DNA of 64,000 bases from Phaeoceros laevis. Taxonomy: Eukaryota; Anthocerotophyta; Anthocerotopsida; Notothyladales. The notes under the pieces were generated by a model. The model was not told the DNA's origin, ran no database searches, and was given only the letters and a program-made list of their open reading frames with translations. A program made the position numbers and the translations under genes. The stretch's first letter is position 1. Every line of letters begins with the position of its first letter. Positions 1 to 12,400 of this stretch are shown one piece after another. Location of the stretch: positions 132,690 through 196,689 of the forward strand of contig JBNGIQ010009593.1 of the NCBI GenBank assembly GCA_049999765.1, written 5' to 3'.

Positions 1-2091
1 GATGTCAGAATATGAAAGTAGCTGAAAGAAATATACCTTCGATGGTTCTGATGAAAGTTGTCTAGCTGATAGTAGATAAAAACTGGAGCCTTCATAAACT
101 TCGGGACCTATAGCAAGTATGGAAGGTGAACTTTGGGTATGTCAAAAGCAAGAAGAAAAAGGTCCATTAAAGTTTAGGGATGAAGACTTAGCATCAAAAG
201 AGCCTCACCCATCTTTATACAATAGCAACATAGATATGAAGTAGGGTATTGTGGGATTGTGCATTACTGTCAACTTTCGAATACATTTTTTGTCTTGGGT
301 AAAATCCTGTATGTGTTTAATTCTTTGGTCCTTGGTATTGAGATTTGGTAAGCATGCTGTTTCATATCTGTCAACAATTTCAACTACCTATTCCATAGTG
401 GCAAGGTTTGACCTAGATTAATACCACAACTATGAAATCCAAGCAACTATTTCAAATTACATACAATTTTCTTATTGCATTACTTTATTAGAAGCCATGA
501 GCGCCACCACTCCCACGGGAATGAAGACTACAGCTACTATCATAAAGGTTGCCATGACCTATCAAACTATGTCAGTTTGTAAGGATTTATGTTCAAACAT
601 TCCAACTAAAAAAGTGTGATATGAAGACAAGCTCTATTACCATTTTTGGTGTTAGTAGTGGTTTCCAAGCTGGAAGCTCTTGTTGAGTAAACTTGGAATC
701 TAATAGGTGGAAAAGAAAAGAGAACACTCTCAATGATAGATTGTACTACTTTGTAATTTGGTTCTACCCTCTAGAAACAAATATTTCAACCAAGCAGGTT
801 TGCTCTCTTTAGTAAAAGACTCATGCAATGACAGCTGTACACGAAATTCTCATAAAAGCTTACATTTAGGCTTGTGATGCACTGAAATTGGAACTGTGGC
901 CACTTTTGTCTTTGATGTGCTTGGGCTGTTGGAATCCATGTTACGCAATTTTGTAGCTCCTTATCTGTGAAGGAAACGATGCAACAAGTCTTTGAAGCCA
1001 TCCGGCCAGCTGCCAGCGATCTCAGAGGACGGTTTTGAGGAACAAGGCTTCGGGAAACGTCTCTAAGGGTTCAGGTGAAGAGGGGCATGCCTCAGTTGGT
1101 CGTCAGCTGTTTGCCTTGAATGAGTGGCCCCAGCCAATAGATCGCGATGCCAAATACTCATGGATGGAATGCTTCCGCTTCTGAGAGAACAGTCTTTTAG
1201 AGAAGAGCGAGCCATCTACCCGGGCATGAAGTGGAGTAGAGAAGTGGAGGATACGCCTTGAAATTGGTAAATAAGAACTTAGAAATGCAGCTTTCTGCTT
1301 GCGGGGCTGTGCAATGCTGATAAAGCTAACCATGCCTGTTGACGTGGTTGAAACATGCTTGCTGGGACAGGTTGCTGTTCTTCTTTCGATCATTGCCTTC
1401 ATTCAGCTGGAATGCACTCACAAGAGGTAGGATTCCCCAGTGTATCCTTCCAAGTGCCAACTTCGGACCTAAGAGTCACTCAATCTGTCTCTTTCTAGTT
1501 CAGAAGAGCTCAATGAACTGTGAAGCAAAATGCACGCACTCCCAGCCACATATGCCCTTGGGACATTCCGGGCATTTCTCCCAGGACTAGAAATTGATCT
1601 AGTGGGAGGTGGACACACGATCATAGGCCGTAAAGCAAAAATCTCAATTAACATGTGCAGGGCACAATCCATATTTGCACCAAACCCGCTACGGATGCTA
1701 GGAAGTAGACAAAGAGATTGTGGCTCGCCTGAGAGGGCCAATGCTGGGGCACTATCTGCTTGGTACAGGCCGACCTCGTTGTGCTGGATGGAAGTTCACT
1801 GTTGCTCAGGGGCGGAGTCTTTACTCCAGGACCCGTTTTCGGTTCCTACTTCGGAGAGAGGTTGCATTGAAACGGCCTGGAGTTCAGGTGGTTGGATCTA
1901 AAACTGTTTCCAAAAAGGTAGACCCAGGAATAATCTAATAATCGAGCTCCAACTTTTCACTACAAAGAGCGTCCAGTGGTCCACGGATCGAAGGGTGGAA
2001 AACGCTCGGCACCCTGAATAAGATGTGAGCAACACCTTCCAAGGCTCCCGACCACTTTGTGGTTTAGGGTTAGCGAAAGGTCCTGTGTGTG
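1..2091. other. Intergenic, no convincing gene
   Basis: The first 780 bases are AT-rich and closed by stops in all frames. The stretch from about 1100 to 1940 holds short open frames on both strands (up to 123 codons) that overlap one another, match no family I recognise and lack plausible splice continuation. The last 50 bases are the 5' flank of the PPR gene that follows. I see no repeat or RNA gene here. Confidence 0.5.
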
Positions 2092-5004
2092 ATGGCTGTC
2101 AGTTCATTGCAGTCAGCTCCTCTGGTGATCCATCCTGTGCCAGGTTGTGGGCGTGACTACTTGCCGAGTGTTTCATCCCAGAACTTGTCATCCGGAAACA
2201 GAGAAGTTCTGAGGTGCAACAGCCTGCCAGCCACGGCAGGCAGACAAAGACAGGGAGAGCAAGTTGAATTGATTGGGAACGGGAACAGCAGCGGCGACCC
2301 ACATTCACAAAGAGCACGACAGGAGGTTTTGTGGCGATTGTTTTTTCTGGATGCTACACTCTGGCAGGATGATAGGCAACATAAGAAGAGGCCCCAGTCT
2401 CCCGACTTCAGGCATCGGGAGTCGAAGGTGGTCCTTCGGCTGGACAGCTTCTGGAAGCCTGCTTGGGTGGATGAGCGGCTAGCTGCTTTGGATGCGCAGC
2501 TGTGGCCTCCTCCGTCCCCCAACTCGACCTTGCTAGGCGATTCTAGCCCACGCAGGGTGGCAGGGTACGAATGCGAAGTAACTTCAGTAGCTGTGAGCAA
2601 ACTGTGTGAGAGGGACCAGCTTAGTGAAGCTGTTGATGCTCTGGGCTCTCTGGTGCAGACTGAATCGCGTGTTTCCGCGTCTTTCCTGTACAGTGTCCTG
2701 AAGGGCTGCATGGCTCAGAAGGATCTGGTTCTGGGCCGTCGTGTCCATGAACTGGCCGTTAAAGCTGGTTGCGAGTCCAATACATTCTTAGCCAATCACT
2801 TCCTGCGGATGTATTCTTCTCACGGCAGGTTGCAAGAGGTGAAGGACGTGTTCAATAGGCTGCCCAAACCAGATGCATTCTCGTGGTCTGCCGTGATTGC
2901 AGCCCATGCCAAACATGGGGAACCCGAAGAGGCTGTACAACTGTATCAAAAGATGCGTGGCTCGAGTGTGAAACCGGATGGCCACGTGTTTGTGGCAGCC
3001 CTGCAAGCCTGCGCGAGCACTGCAGACTTGGAGTCTGGCAGGCATGTGCATGCAGATATGTTGGAGAGTGGAGTTCAACCCAAGTTGTTTGTTTGGAACT
3101 GCTTGGTGGACATGTATGCAAAATGTGGCAGACTGGATGAGGCCCGTACTATATTTGACAGTTTGGATGGAAAGGATGTCGTGACATGGAATGCCATGAT
3201 AGCTGGGTATGCTGAGCATGAGCAGGGTGAAGAAGCTCTTTCTCTGTATGACCAAATGGAGGTGGAAGGTTTGGTGCTAGCTGATCCTGTTACGTTTTCA
3301 TGCCTACTTAAGGTGTGCGCAAGGGTTGGAGCTTTACAGCAGGGGAAGCAGCTGCATGCTCAGATTGCAGGAAGGGGGCTGGGATCTGATATGGTGGTGG
3401 GCACCTGCCTCCTTGACATGTACGCCAAATGTGGTCGGCTAGAAGATGCACGCAAGGTCTTTGACGGTTTGCCCATGAAGAATGTGATGACGTGGAATGC
3501 AATGATAGCTGGATATGCGGAGCACAGGCTTGGTCAAGAAGCCCTTACGCTTTATGATCAAATGGAGGTGGAAGGTGTAGTGGTAGCTGATCAGGTTACA
3601 TTTGCCTGCATACTAAAGGCATGTGCAAGGGTTGGAGATTTGAAACAGGGAAAGCGGCTTCATTCACAGATTTCACGAAATGGACTGGAACCTGACGTAG
3701 TGGTAGGTACAGGACTGGTTGATATGTATGCGAAATGTGGCAGGTTAGAAGATGCACGTAGCGTTTTTGACAGCTTGCCCTCAAAGAATGTGGTGACATG
3801 GAATGCGATGCTTGCTGGGTATGCTGAGCATACACTTGGTCAAGAAGCTCTATCCCTTTATGAAAAGATGGAGCAAGAAGGTATGGTCACAGCTAATCGT
3901 GCTACTTTCGCTTGCCTGCTCAAATCATGCGCAAAAGTTGGGGCTCTGCAACAGGGAAAGCAGCTTCATTCTCAGATTCTAGACAGAGGACTGGAATCTG
4001 ACATAGTTTTAGGCAACTGTTTGGTGGATATGTATGCAAAGTTTGGCAGGCTTGAAGATGCTCGCAGGGTCTTTGACAGTTTGCCTACAAAGGATGTAGT
4101 GACGTGGACGATTATGATAAATGGGTTTGGTCAGAGTAACGAAGGTCACAAGGCGATAGAGTGCTATCAGGACATGATTCGGGACGGTGTGCAGGCTAAC
4201 GAAGCTACTTTTACTTGCCTCCTAGTAGCATGCAGTCATGAGGGTCTTGTGGAGGAGGGCAAGCAGTTGTTCAAGGTCATGGTAGAAGAACGTGGTATTA
4301 CACCTAGTATTGAGCTTTACACTTGCATGGTTGATCTCCTGGGGCGGGCAGGTCATCTAGATGAGGCAGAGGAGATGCTGTTGTCGTATGATAGCAACGA
4401 TGTTGGACTCATGTCCTTGCTGAATGCCTGCAAAACTCATGGTGATGTACAGAGGGGCACACGGTGTTTTGAAAGTCTCATAAGGTCTGAACCCGAGAAT
4501 GCAGGTGCCTATGTGCTCATGGCAAATCTCTATGCAGATGCCGGTAGATGGTCAGATGTAGAGAGGATTGAAAAGCTGAGGAAGTCCGTAGGAGCCAGCA
4601 AGAAACCTGCGGTGGCAGGCATCGAGGTAGACAGACATGTACATACATTTGTTGTGGGTGAAGACAGGGGAGACATTTCTTCCAAGGCATGGAGTATAAA
4701 CACTCGGTTGAAGAAAGAAGGCGGCCATGTTCCGCACACACAGTTGGTATTGAAGCAACTGTCTGAAAAGGAGAAGGAAAATGAACTTTGTGGACATGCT
4801 GAGAAGCTAGCATTGGCATATGGTCTCATGAACACTCCGGACGGGACCCCTCTGCTGGTGACCAAGAACTTGCGCATGTGTGCAGACTGCCACAGTTCCA
4901 CTGAGATTATGTCAAGGATTGTAAAGAGAGAAATCACTGTACGGGACGCACACAGGGTCCACCGGTTCGTGAATGGGTCCTGTCATTGTGGGGGCCGGCC
5001 TTGA
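2092..5004 (+). CDS. PLS-type PPR protein with DYW:KP domain
   Basis: Organellar RNA-editing factor: the PPR array binds a specific RNA and the C-terminal cytidine-deaminase-like domain acts on the target base. The gene is one exon of 970 codons. The start is the ATG at 2092; the in-frame GTG just before it is not a likely start. Residues 1-60 are Ser/Arg-rich and could be a transit peptide. PPR repeats run from about residue 195 to 790, then E/E+ motifs. The linker that is normally a PG box reads KKPAVAG (K838-A842), the deaminase signature is HAE (H902, E904) with CADC (C930, C933), and the protein ends HCGGRP instead of DYW. KPAxA plus terminal GRP is the hallmark of the DYW:KP subgroup, known from plant lineages with U-to-C editing. 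Active-site residues are intact. A canonical C-to-U enzyme is the alternative, but both subgroup markers argue against it. Confidence 0.93.
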   Translation: MAVSSLQSAPLVIHPVPGCGRDYLPSVSSQNLSSGNREVLRCNSLPATAGRQRQGEQVELIGNGNSSGDPHSQRARQEVLWRLFFLDATLWQDDRQHKKRPQSPDFRHRESKVVLRLDSFWKPAWVDERLAALDAQLWPPPSPNSTLLGDSSPRRVAGYECEVTSVAVSKLCERDQLSEAVDALGSLVQTESRVSASFLYSVLKGCMAQKDLVLGRRVHELAVKAGCESNTFLANHFLRMYSSHGRLQEVKDVFNRLPKPDAFSWSAVIAAHAKHGEPEEAVQLYQKMRGSSVKPDGHVFVAALQACASTADLESGRHVHADMLESGVQPKLFVWNCLVDMYAKCGRLDEARTIFDSLDGKDVVTWNAMIAGYAEHEQGEEALSLYDQMEVEGLVLADPVTFSCLLKVCARVGALQQGKQLHAQIAGRGLGSDMVVGTCLLDMYAKCGRLEDARKVFDGLPMKNVMTWNAMIAGYAEHRLGQEALTLYDQMEVEGVVVADQVTFACILKACARVGDLKQGKRLHSQISRNGLEPDVVVGTGLVDMYAKCGRLEDARSVFDSLPSKNVVTWNAMLAGYAEHTLGQEALSLYEKMEQEGMVTANRATFACLLKSCAKVGALQQGKQLHSQILDRGLESDIVLGNCLVDMYAKFGRLEDARRVFDSLPTKDVVTWTIMINGFGQSNEGHKAIECYQDMIRDGVQANEATFTCLLVACSHEGLVEEGKQLFKVMVEERGITPSIELYTCMVDLLGRAGHLDEAEEMLLSYDSNDVGLMSLLNACKTHGDVQRGTRCFESLIRSEPENAGAYVLMANLYADAGRWSDVERIEKLRKSVGASKKPAVAGIEVDRHVHTFVVGEDRGDISSKAWSINTRLKKEGGHVPHTQLVLKQLSEKEKENELCGHAEKLALAYGLMNTPDGTPLLVTKNLRMCADCHSSTEIMSRIVKREITVRDAHRVHRFVNGSCHCGGRP

Positions 5005-5814
5005 GGAATGGACACACCAACACCTGCTTCAGCTTGAATTGAGCACGAGGGATTGCCTTGTAACCACCATCACGGAGCCAATCCGTAAGGAGACCTTCAA
5101 GATTAGGCCCAAGGGAACTGACAGAAGTTCCCGTTAACCTGTAGATACAAGGCTGATATCCTCAAAGGGATCCTCCCTTGCTTGGTCATGTTTGCTGTGG
5201 ACAGCGTTCTTCCATGAGTCTGCGATGTCACTGTGCAATCACTGTACACAGTATGCTGTCCACTGCCACGGTACCTATCGCTATTGCCAAGATGCTGTGC
5301 TGTGTGTTAGTTTCACTATCCCCATTAAGCACTGCTAGCCTTATCCAATTAACATCCCTTGTCGTGGCATGTCCTAATGCAGGATTACACAAGTCTGAGG
5401 AGAGGCAATGTTGCAGGGTGGCCGGAATGACTTCATCCCATGTGTTATACACTACTTGGTCATGCCCGAAAGACCCGAATTGTTTATCACATGCAAGAAT
5501 TCAAGCCAGCTGTGGTTGAAGCTCTAGTTGTTACATCGGTGCTGGGAGAGATCCAAGCTTGCTAAATGAACTTCTTAGAGGTAGAAACGTCTTATGTTCT
5601 CACTCCACAGAGGTGTGCTCTTTCGTCAGAATTGGCTTGTCTGTTCTGTTTTCTTCACGGAGTCCATGATTGTGATTTGTGATAGTACTCATGTACGGAG
5701 GTCTTTCAAAGCTCATCATGGGCCTGTATCGGATGCTTCTTTTAAGGGAAGATGATTTACCATGACCTCGTTGGCATAATTATCAGATACATGCTTTTAC
5801 GTGAATTTACTGCA

Positions 5815-5893
5815 GGTGTTCCAACATGCAAGTGTGGTCTAGAGTCTAGACTCGGGTGTTCCAACATGCAAGTGTGGTCTAGAGTCTAAACTC
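5815..5893. repeat. Two-copy 40-bp direct repeat
   Basis: Two adjacent copies of a 40-bp unit containing gtgttccaacatgcaagtg, differing by about one base (agactc versus aaactc near the unit end). The repeat ends about 15 bp before a TATA-like box, so it may be a duplicated promoter element, but no factor site is recognised. Confidence 0.85.
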
Positions 5894-5907
5894 AACTTCC
5901 CAAGCAC

Positions 5908-5915
5908 TATAAATA
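5908..5915 (+). promoter_or_regulatory. TATA-like box TATAAATA
   Basis: TATAAATA lies about 515 bp upstream of the helicase start codon and just after the 40-bp direct repeat. It could be the core promoter of the helicase gene with a long 5' UTR. Evidence is sequence resemblance only. Confidence 0.3.
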
Positions 5916-6428
5916 AAATTCCTTCAACCGTCGCTGTGTCGCATGAACGTAGCAATTCCTGTGGAAATCCGTTTCATAAGTACAAAAGAAGAAAACCCGA
6001 AATGGGATGCGGCCATGCGGCTTGAGGATAAGCTTGTGCCATGTGGGGCCCATGTAAAGGCTTTTGCCTGTGGGCCCGCGAGAGCTGGAATGCTAGAAAA
6101 ATGTCGTCTTATCAATACTTTATAACTAATAATTGACTTTCAAGAGGGCCGATTTTGGCGGCCGTTGTACGGTTGCCCGTACTAATGCTCGGTGATCGTA
6201 ATGCTACATTGCCACACTTCATCACTCGAGCTCGTTGCCGCCACTACCTGATTCCGAACGTAAAGAAGGAGAGAAGGCTGTCAATTGAGCTACGAGCCCC
6301 TGCCATAGGCTCTGCAGGTCTTCTCACGCTTGTTTCCCGTCCCGAATCAATTGGCGGTGCCTTGAGCCTCAGCCTGAGCCCCTTCTATGGGCAGCCTTCG
6401 TGAGACACAGGAGCTGTGGAGCTGAAAC

Positions 6429-9400
6429 ATGGTGCCGATGTCTGGGGGCGACTTTCCGCAAGGAAGCTCCGCGTGGATGCTTCCACGTACCATCAAATTT
6501 ACGCAGTCCTCGATATCAAGAGTTTTCTCCAGGCGGAAGGCGTCAGCTTCTTCTTCTTCTTACGCGGACGCTGTCAAAGTATTGGAGAGTGATGCAGGGG
6601 CACAGACGTTGGACAATTTGGTCGAACAGCTCAAGAAAGGAGAGGTGCACGTGACTGATATCCCGCCTATTCGTGTCTATTACCACGAGGGCATCCCCTA
6701 CAGCCTGGACAACAGGAGGCTCTGGGTGTTCAGACATTTCGAAGAACGCATCCCCGTGGAATTGGTGGAGGATTGTGCCAAGGAGTTTTTCCAGAAATGG
6801 GATCCGGAGAGCTCAGGGGACTTTGCGAGCGTGACATTTATTGGTTCTGGATCTCAAGGGAAGGACAAGTTTCACGAAGTCTCCATGGTGCACCACGTGC
6901 TCAGTTGGTCTGTGAACAACATCCTTGAAGAGAGACTTCATGTGAACAAGGTATGGCAGGTCTACAAAATTCTCGTGCTTTGCAGGTATTTCGCCGAGTT
7001 GAAATGTGATTCGCAATTGACTGGCTCTGAGTGGACGTCAACAGGCCGATCCATTGCCACTCAGCTTCAGCTCAAGAAAGCAGTATTTGAGGGGCTTTCG
7101 CTGGCCCCTGCTGGAGGAGACGCGTGCCACAATTCTTCATAAACTTGAAGAGATAGACGGGACGCCTCGGTTACAAGTGACATTGCACGAGTGTCCGAAG
7201 TCTAATGACCCGCCTAAATTCAAAAGCTTCGAGATACAGGTGTCTGTAGGAGGGACCTGCCAGCCAAGAACCAAGGATCTGTTTTTGTTCTCAACAGCTT
7301 TGCCGAATTGTGTGGGGGAGCTACAGAGACAGGGAACTTACTACACAATGGGCTATATTACCAAGGCCTTAAGGTCAGAAGACAACGTGTCTATGACAGG
7401 CCTTTTATATGTACCCAACCGCAGCCAGGAATATTATGCTACCCATGATGCTGGAAGGACCTGGCATGCTATCTACATTACAAACTTAGCTACGAAGCTG
7501 AGGATCTGGGACGCCTTGGAGTCTTTCAGTAGCTCTGATGCGCGCGTCCCGTTGCTGGAGGAGATTCTTGAGCCCGCTCTAGGTTCTCAGGTATGTTCTC
7601 GAAGAGCCTTCTGTCTCAAGTCTTCCAGGTTTAGCTCAAGTACTCATGTCAGACTCTGTTCTGCAGGTGCCAAAGAGTACAAACGATTCTAGTCTTGAAA
7701 TACTGCAAGCCGTTAAAAAATATTGTAAAGATGTCAGAGCATTGAATGCCTCCCAGACTGAAGCAGTTGTGCACGTTATATCTGGGCTTGTCAACAAGGA
7801 ATGGCCTCGGATAAGGCTGATCCAAGGACCACCCGGAACTGGAAAGACTTCGCTTCTATTGTCATTGCTCTGTATCCTTGGAAGCATGACATACAGGGTC
7901 CACATGTGTGCGCCAACCAACACGGCAATATGTGAAGTCGCATCCAGGTTTGTTGCTCAGATGCTGGTGGATTCTATGTCCAAGCAGTGTCTGGATAGCG
8001 CGCAGTTTGGTGCATGGTTTTCGGGCTTGGATGGAGGGAAGGTGAATAGAATGTTGCATCTAGGGGATGTGGTTCTTGTGGGGAACGAAGAGAAAATTAA
8101 TTTTGTCGAAGATCACCTCCTCGAAAGCATCTATCTACCATGCAGGGTAAAACGGTTGATGGCAGCCTTGTCTTCAATAACAGGTTATAGGAGCTCTGTC
8201 CAGGCTTTAATACACTTTCTGAGATGTGCTTTGGCAGAATTTGAGATACACGAACAGTGCTCTCAACTTTATGGGAGTAGTAAGAAGCCAGAATCACTGT
8301 CCACGTTTGTGACAGAGAAGTTGAAGCTTCTGGGTCCTGCCATGATAAAAAATTGTGACATTTTGTGTCAGGACCTACCGAGCCAGATTCTTAAATGTGG
8401 GACGATGGTACAGGTGCACAATGCATCAAACCTTGTGAAGCAGATTCTTGAGTACCTTATGAGCAACAAGATATCAGATGACCAAGTACGTTTCTGGCTT
8501 TCCAGTGCAGCAGATGAGCCCGGTCTCACTAACTGTCCAGAACGTTGGAGAAGTGCGAAACTAGAGCACTTTCTTGAGGCGAAAAGCCAGCTTCTAGAAA
8601 TCCTAGAAACCTGTCCAGGATTTGACGTTCTTGCAGGCAAGGTTCATTCTGAAGCTGAGTTAGAACGAATATGTCTTAAGCACACAGTTGTGCTCTTCAG
8701 CACAGTTGGCACTGGAGGCCGTAATAGTATTGCAAAATCGGGCTTATTCGACTGTGTGGTGATTGATGAAGCGTCACAACTTGTGGAAGTGGAGACATTG
8801 GTTGTGCTGCAGTCACAGAATCTGCAACAGCTCGTTCTCGTCGGAGATCATAAGCAATTGCCAGCCACTGTCATCAGTAAGGTATATAACCTGCCGGTAA
8901 TGAGACCTTAGTGGCTCCTGATTATGAACTTCTGGAGTTGGGTAAAATCTTTCAGCCTTTGGAGTGCTTCTAACGTAATTGCATCGTTTCTAGGTGGCTA
9001 AGGACTGGGAATACGGACGCAGTCTCTTCAAGCGACTGCACATGTTGGACCATCCGTATCGACTTTTGGATGTTCAATATAGGATGCATCCAGAGATCAG
9101 CATTTTTCCGAACAATCAATTTTACAGTGGCCAATTGAAAGACGGACCCAATGTGCTGACTCGAGAATATTCAACTAAGCCATTCCAATGCACAAGGCTC
9201 AAGGCATACAGTTTTCTCGATATCAGAGATGGTTCAGAGCACAAAGATATTGGAGGAACCAGTTGGATGAACCCAGTGGAAGTGAGAGTTGTGATGCACC
9301 TGATCTCAGTGCTCAACAAAGGTACAAGAAGCTCTGCATTTGTCATGTTGTGAATAAAAGGACTAGATATGCTGCCAAGGAGTCTAGCTCCAACCATCAT

Positions 9401-12400
9401 CATCTGTACAAGTTGGAATTGCTTCACAATCTTCTGATGATATTCTGCTTTGTTCCTACCAGTGTGTGCAGAAAAGGATATAGTCTTGACAGTTGGTGTA
9501 GTAGCACCATATAGTGGCCAAGTTCAAGCTCTAACAAAGCAGATTGACGCAAGTGGGGGGAAGTTCCCGAAGTTGATGGTGGAAGTCCAGTCAGTTGATG
9601 GGCTCCAAGGGAGAGAGAAAGACGTAGTTATATTTTCAGCAGTAAGATCTAATTCGGCTGGGAACATTGGCTTCCTTTCAGCGTATGAACGTTTGAACGT
9701 GGCAATAACCAGAGGAAGGTCAGCTAGCTCTCTCGTATTGAGTATCCTGAGTGCTGCATGGCCACTTTTCTCACTTTTTTCGTTTGCGACAGATACTGTG
9801 TATGGATTCTGGGCAATGCGGGCACACTTTCCAGGGATGATGTATGGAGGTCATTGATAGAGAACGCAAAACAAAGAAAGTGCTTTATCCAGCCAGATAA
9901 TGACATGCTTCAAGTCATCAAGAAAGCAAAGATTAGTTTGAATGAATTTGCGGAGATTCTAAAGCCAACGTCAGCTGTCTTCAACCACACGATATGGAAG
10001 GTTGCATTTTGTGCGAGTTCAACTGATTGTCAACTTTGAAGGTTAACGCAGTAGCTATGTCCTTAATCTGTTTGCCTGCATATTTTTGGCAGGTATCATT
10101 CAGCATCGAGCTCAGAAAAACTGTGCAAGCAATAAAATCAAAGTTAGCGCGTCACGCTTTACTGGCACGAATGTTACGGTTGGCACAGGGACATCATGCA
10201 ACACGTTATCAGAGAGAGATGACTAGCCCGTGCTCAAGAATCGCACGAGTTCACTATGCGGCTAATTTATATCTCGTTTGGAGTGTAGATTTAGAATTCG
10301 CACCGGAAGTCAAGCAAGTGCTGAAGTTCTGGGATGCTGTCGATGAGGCCAGGCTCCCCTCTCTCTTACGCCGGCTGGAAGCTGGATTTGCGATTTACAC
10401 AGATGCTTATGTGAATAGGTGTCTGATTAAGCAAGAAGTTAAGAGGTATTTGAACAGTTTACTTACAAATCACATAATTCATTGCGTCTGTTTCAGTCAG
10501 TGTTCTTTGGCTTTCGACTGTACTGACATGAACAGCTGATCCATGTGCATTGTCGAATTCAGGGGTACCATTGTCACTCCAAAAATCTGGGAACGTGATG
10601 AAGGTTTTATTCGATACAAATCTTTGGACCATGACGGTTTGCAGTCCGACGGTGCAGTGCAAGATGTATTGCTTGAGAAGTCCTGCGTGGACGAAAGTAT
10701 TCTTCAGATGAAATTCTTTGCCTTGAACTCAGGTATTGCTCATCAGCTTATAACGGCAGCTGATGGATCAAGCTTTGAACTACCTTTTGTGGTCAACGAT
10801 GATGAAGCTCGCATAATAGATTACCCTGGGAGCAGCTTCATCATTGGCAGGTCAGGGACAGGCAAGACAACCGTGCTTACAACAAAGCTGCTGCAAAGGC
10901 AGCAGCAGTTTTCGCTTGCAGAAGAAGGATTCCATGATATCGAGAAGTTAGATGAAGCAAAGGAGTCAAAGAGGCCAAGAGCTGACAAGGAGAATCGAGC
11001 ACTGAGACAAGCTTTAGTAACTCGTAGTCCAAAACTTTGTGCAGCTATCAAAAATCACATCAACAAGATCCAGAGGTATAGATCTTTTGCAATTCAATTA
11101 TACCGGTAAAGCAAATAGAGTCCTTAAAACAGGTCCTGTGCTCACATTTGCAGGGCTCTGGAAGCAGCAGCAAAAGGTGCAACTCTCGATAATAGTTTGG
11201 AAGCAGAGGACGAGCTGAAACTGTATCAGGATGAAGAAGAAAAGCTGCTGGGATCTATCCCCAATTCGTTTGCCGATGTACCTGCGGAATCGTTTCCTCT
11301 GGTTATCACTTTCAGCAAACTGCTATACATGATTGAAGGATGCCTAGTAAACAAGTTTTTCACTCCAGATGAGCATGCGTGGAGAGAAAGTATGGGTGAT
11401 ACTGGATTAGACAATCTGGTTTCTTCCTTATCGCTGAGCCCTAACCAGGTACAGGAGTCTACAATAGGGACTGATACACATGACGTTAATAAATTGCTGG
11501 AAAAGCATGGTTCACAGAGGATTGGCCATTATGATGGTGAAAAAGGATATCCAGAGGTCGAGATCCAACAAGGGGGTATGAAGTTACTTGTACGGAAGGA
11601 CAGGCCAAGACTTGAGGTTGATTTCATACGATTCTGCTCTGTTTATTGGACGCACTTCAACCAAGATTTGAAAAGCAAACTTGACCCGTCTCTTCTCTAT
11701 GGTGAGATTATGTCATGCATAAAAGGCAGCCTAGCAGCACTAAGATCTCCGAAGAAATGTATGGAGAGACACGATTATGTCTCTTTGGCAGGAACAAAAA
11801 CATCAACGTTGGGTGAAGGGCTGCGAGAAGAAATCTACTCTCTGTACCTGCAGTACGAGAACTTGAAGAGATTATGGAATGACTATGACTTGGCAGACTA
11901 TGTCATGCATTTACATAGAGAACTAGAAACTGGTGCTTGCCAGGGCCACTATCTTGACTATGTCTACGTAGATGAGGTGCAAGATCTTACACCGGCACAG
12001 ATTGCGCTCTTCAAGTATCTCTGCCGCAATGTCCAGGAGGGCTTCATGTTTGCTGGAGATACTGCACAGACAATTGCAAAAGGCGTGGGATTTCGATTTG
12101 AAGATATCCGCAACCTCTTCTACATCGAGTTTTTGGGCAAAAGCATGTCAGGGGCTGGCCGTGCTTCTCAGTCCCAAGCTATGAGCAAGAGTAGATCCGA
12201 ACCATCCATTCCTGTACCAGATCTGCACTTTCTTACTCGCAATTTCCGAACTCATATGGGTATATTGAAGATGGCTAACAGTGTAGTCCAGCTCATCTGT
12301 CGTTTCTTCCCATATGCAATCGATAAGCTAAATCCAGAGACGAGCCTCCTACATGGAGAAGCTCCACTATTTCTTGAGATAGAAGAGAATCATGACCTAG

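Larger units (their letters stand above)
5005..6428. other. Intergenic between PPR and helicase genes
   Basis: Contains the PPR 3' flank, a 40-bp direct repeat, a TATA-like sequence and the helicase 5' region. Short open frames at 5178-5519 and 5924-6125 look like chance. No other feature seen. Confidence 0.5.

Noticed and set aside
1530-1938. Overlapping plus-strand frames of 123 and 72 codons before the PPR gene
   Set aside because: No family resemblance, low-complexity Arg/Ser-rich content and equal-sized frames on the opposite strand.
2089-2091. GTG as start of the DYW:KP PPR gene
   Set aside because: An ATG follows immediately at 2092; GTG starts are not expected in plant nuclear genes.
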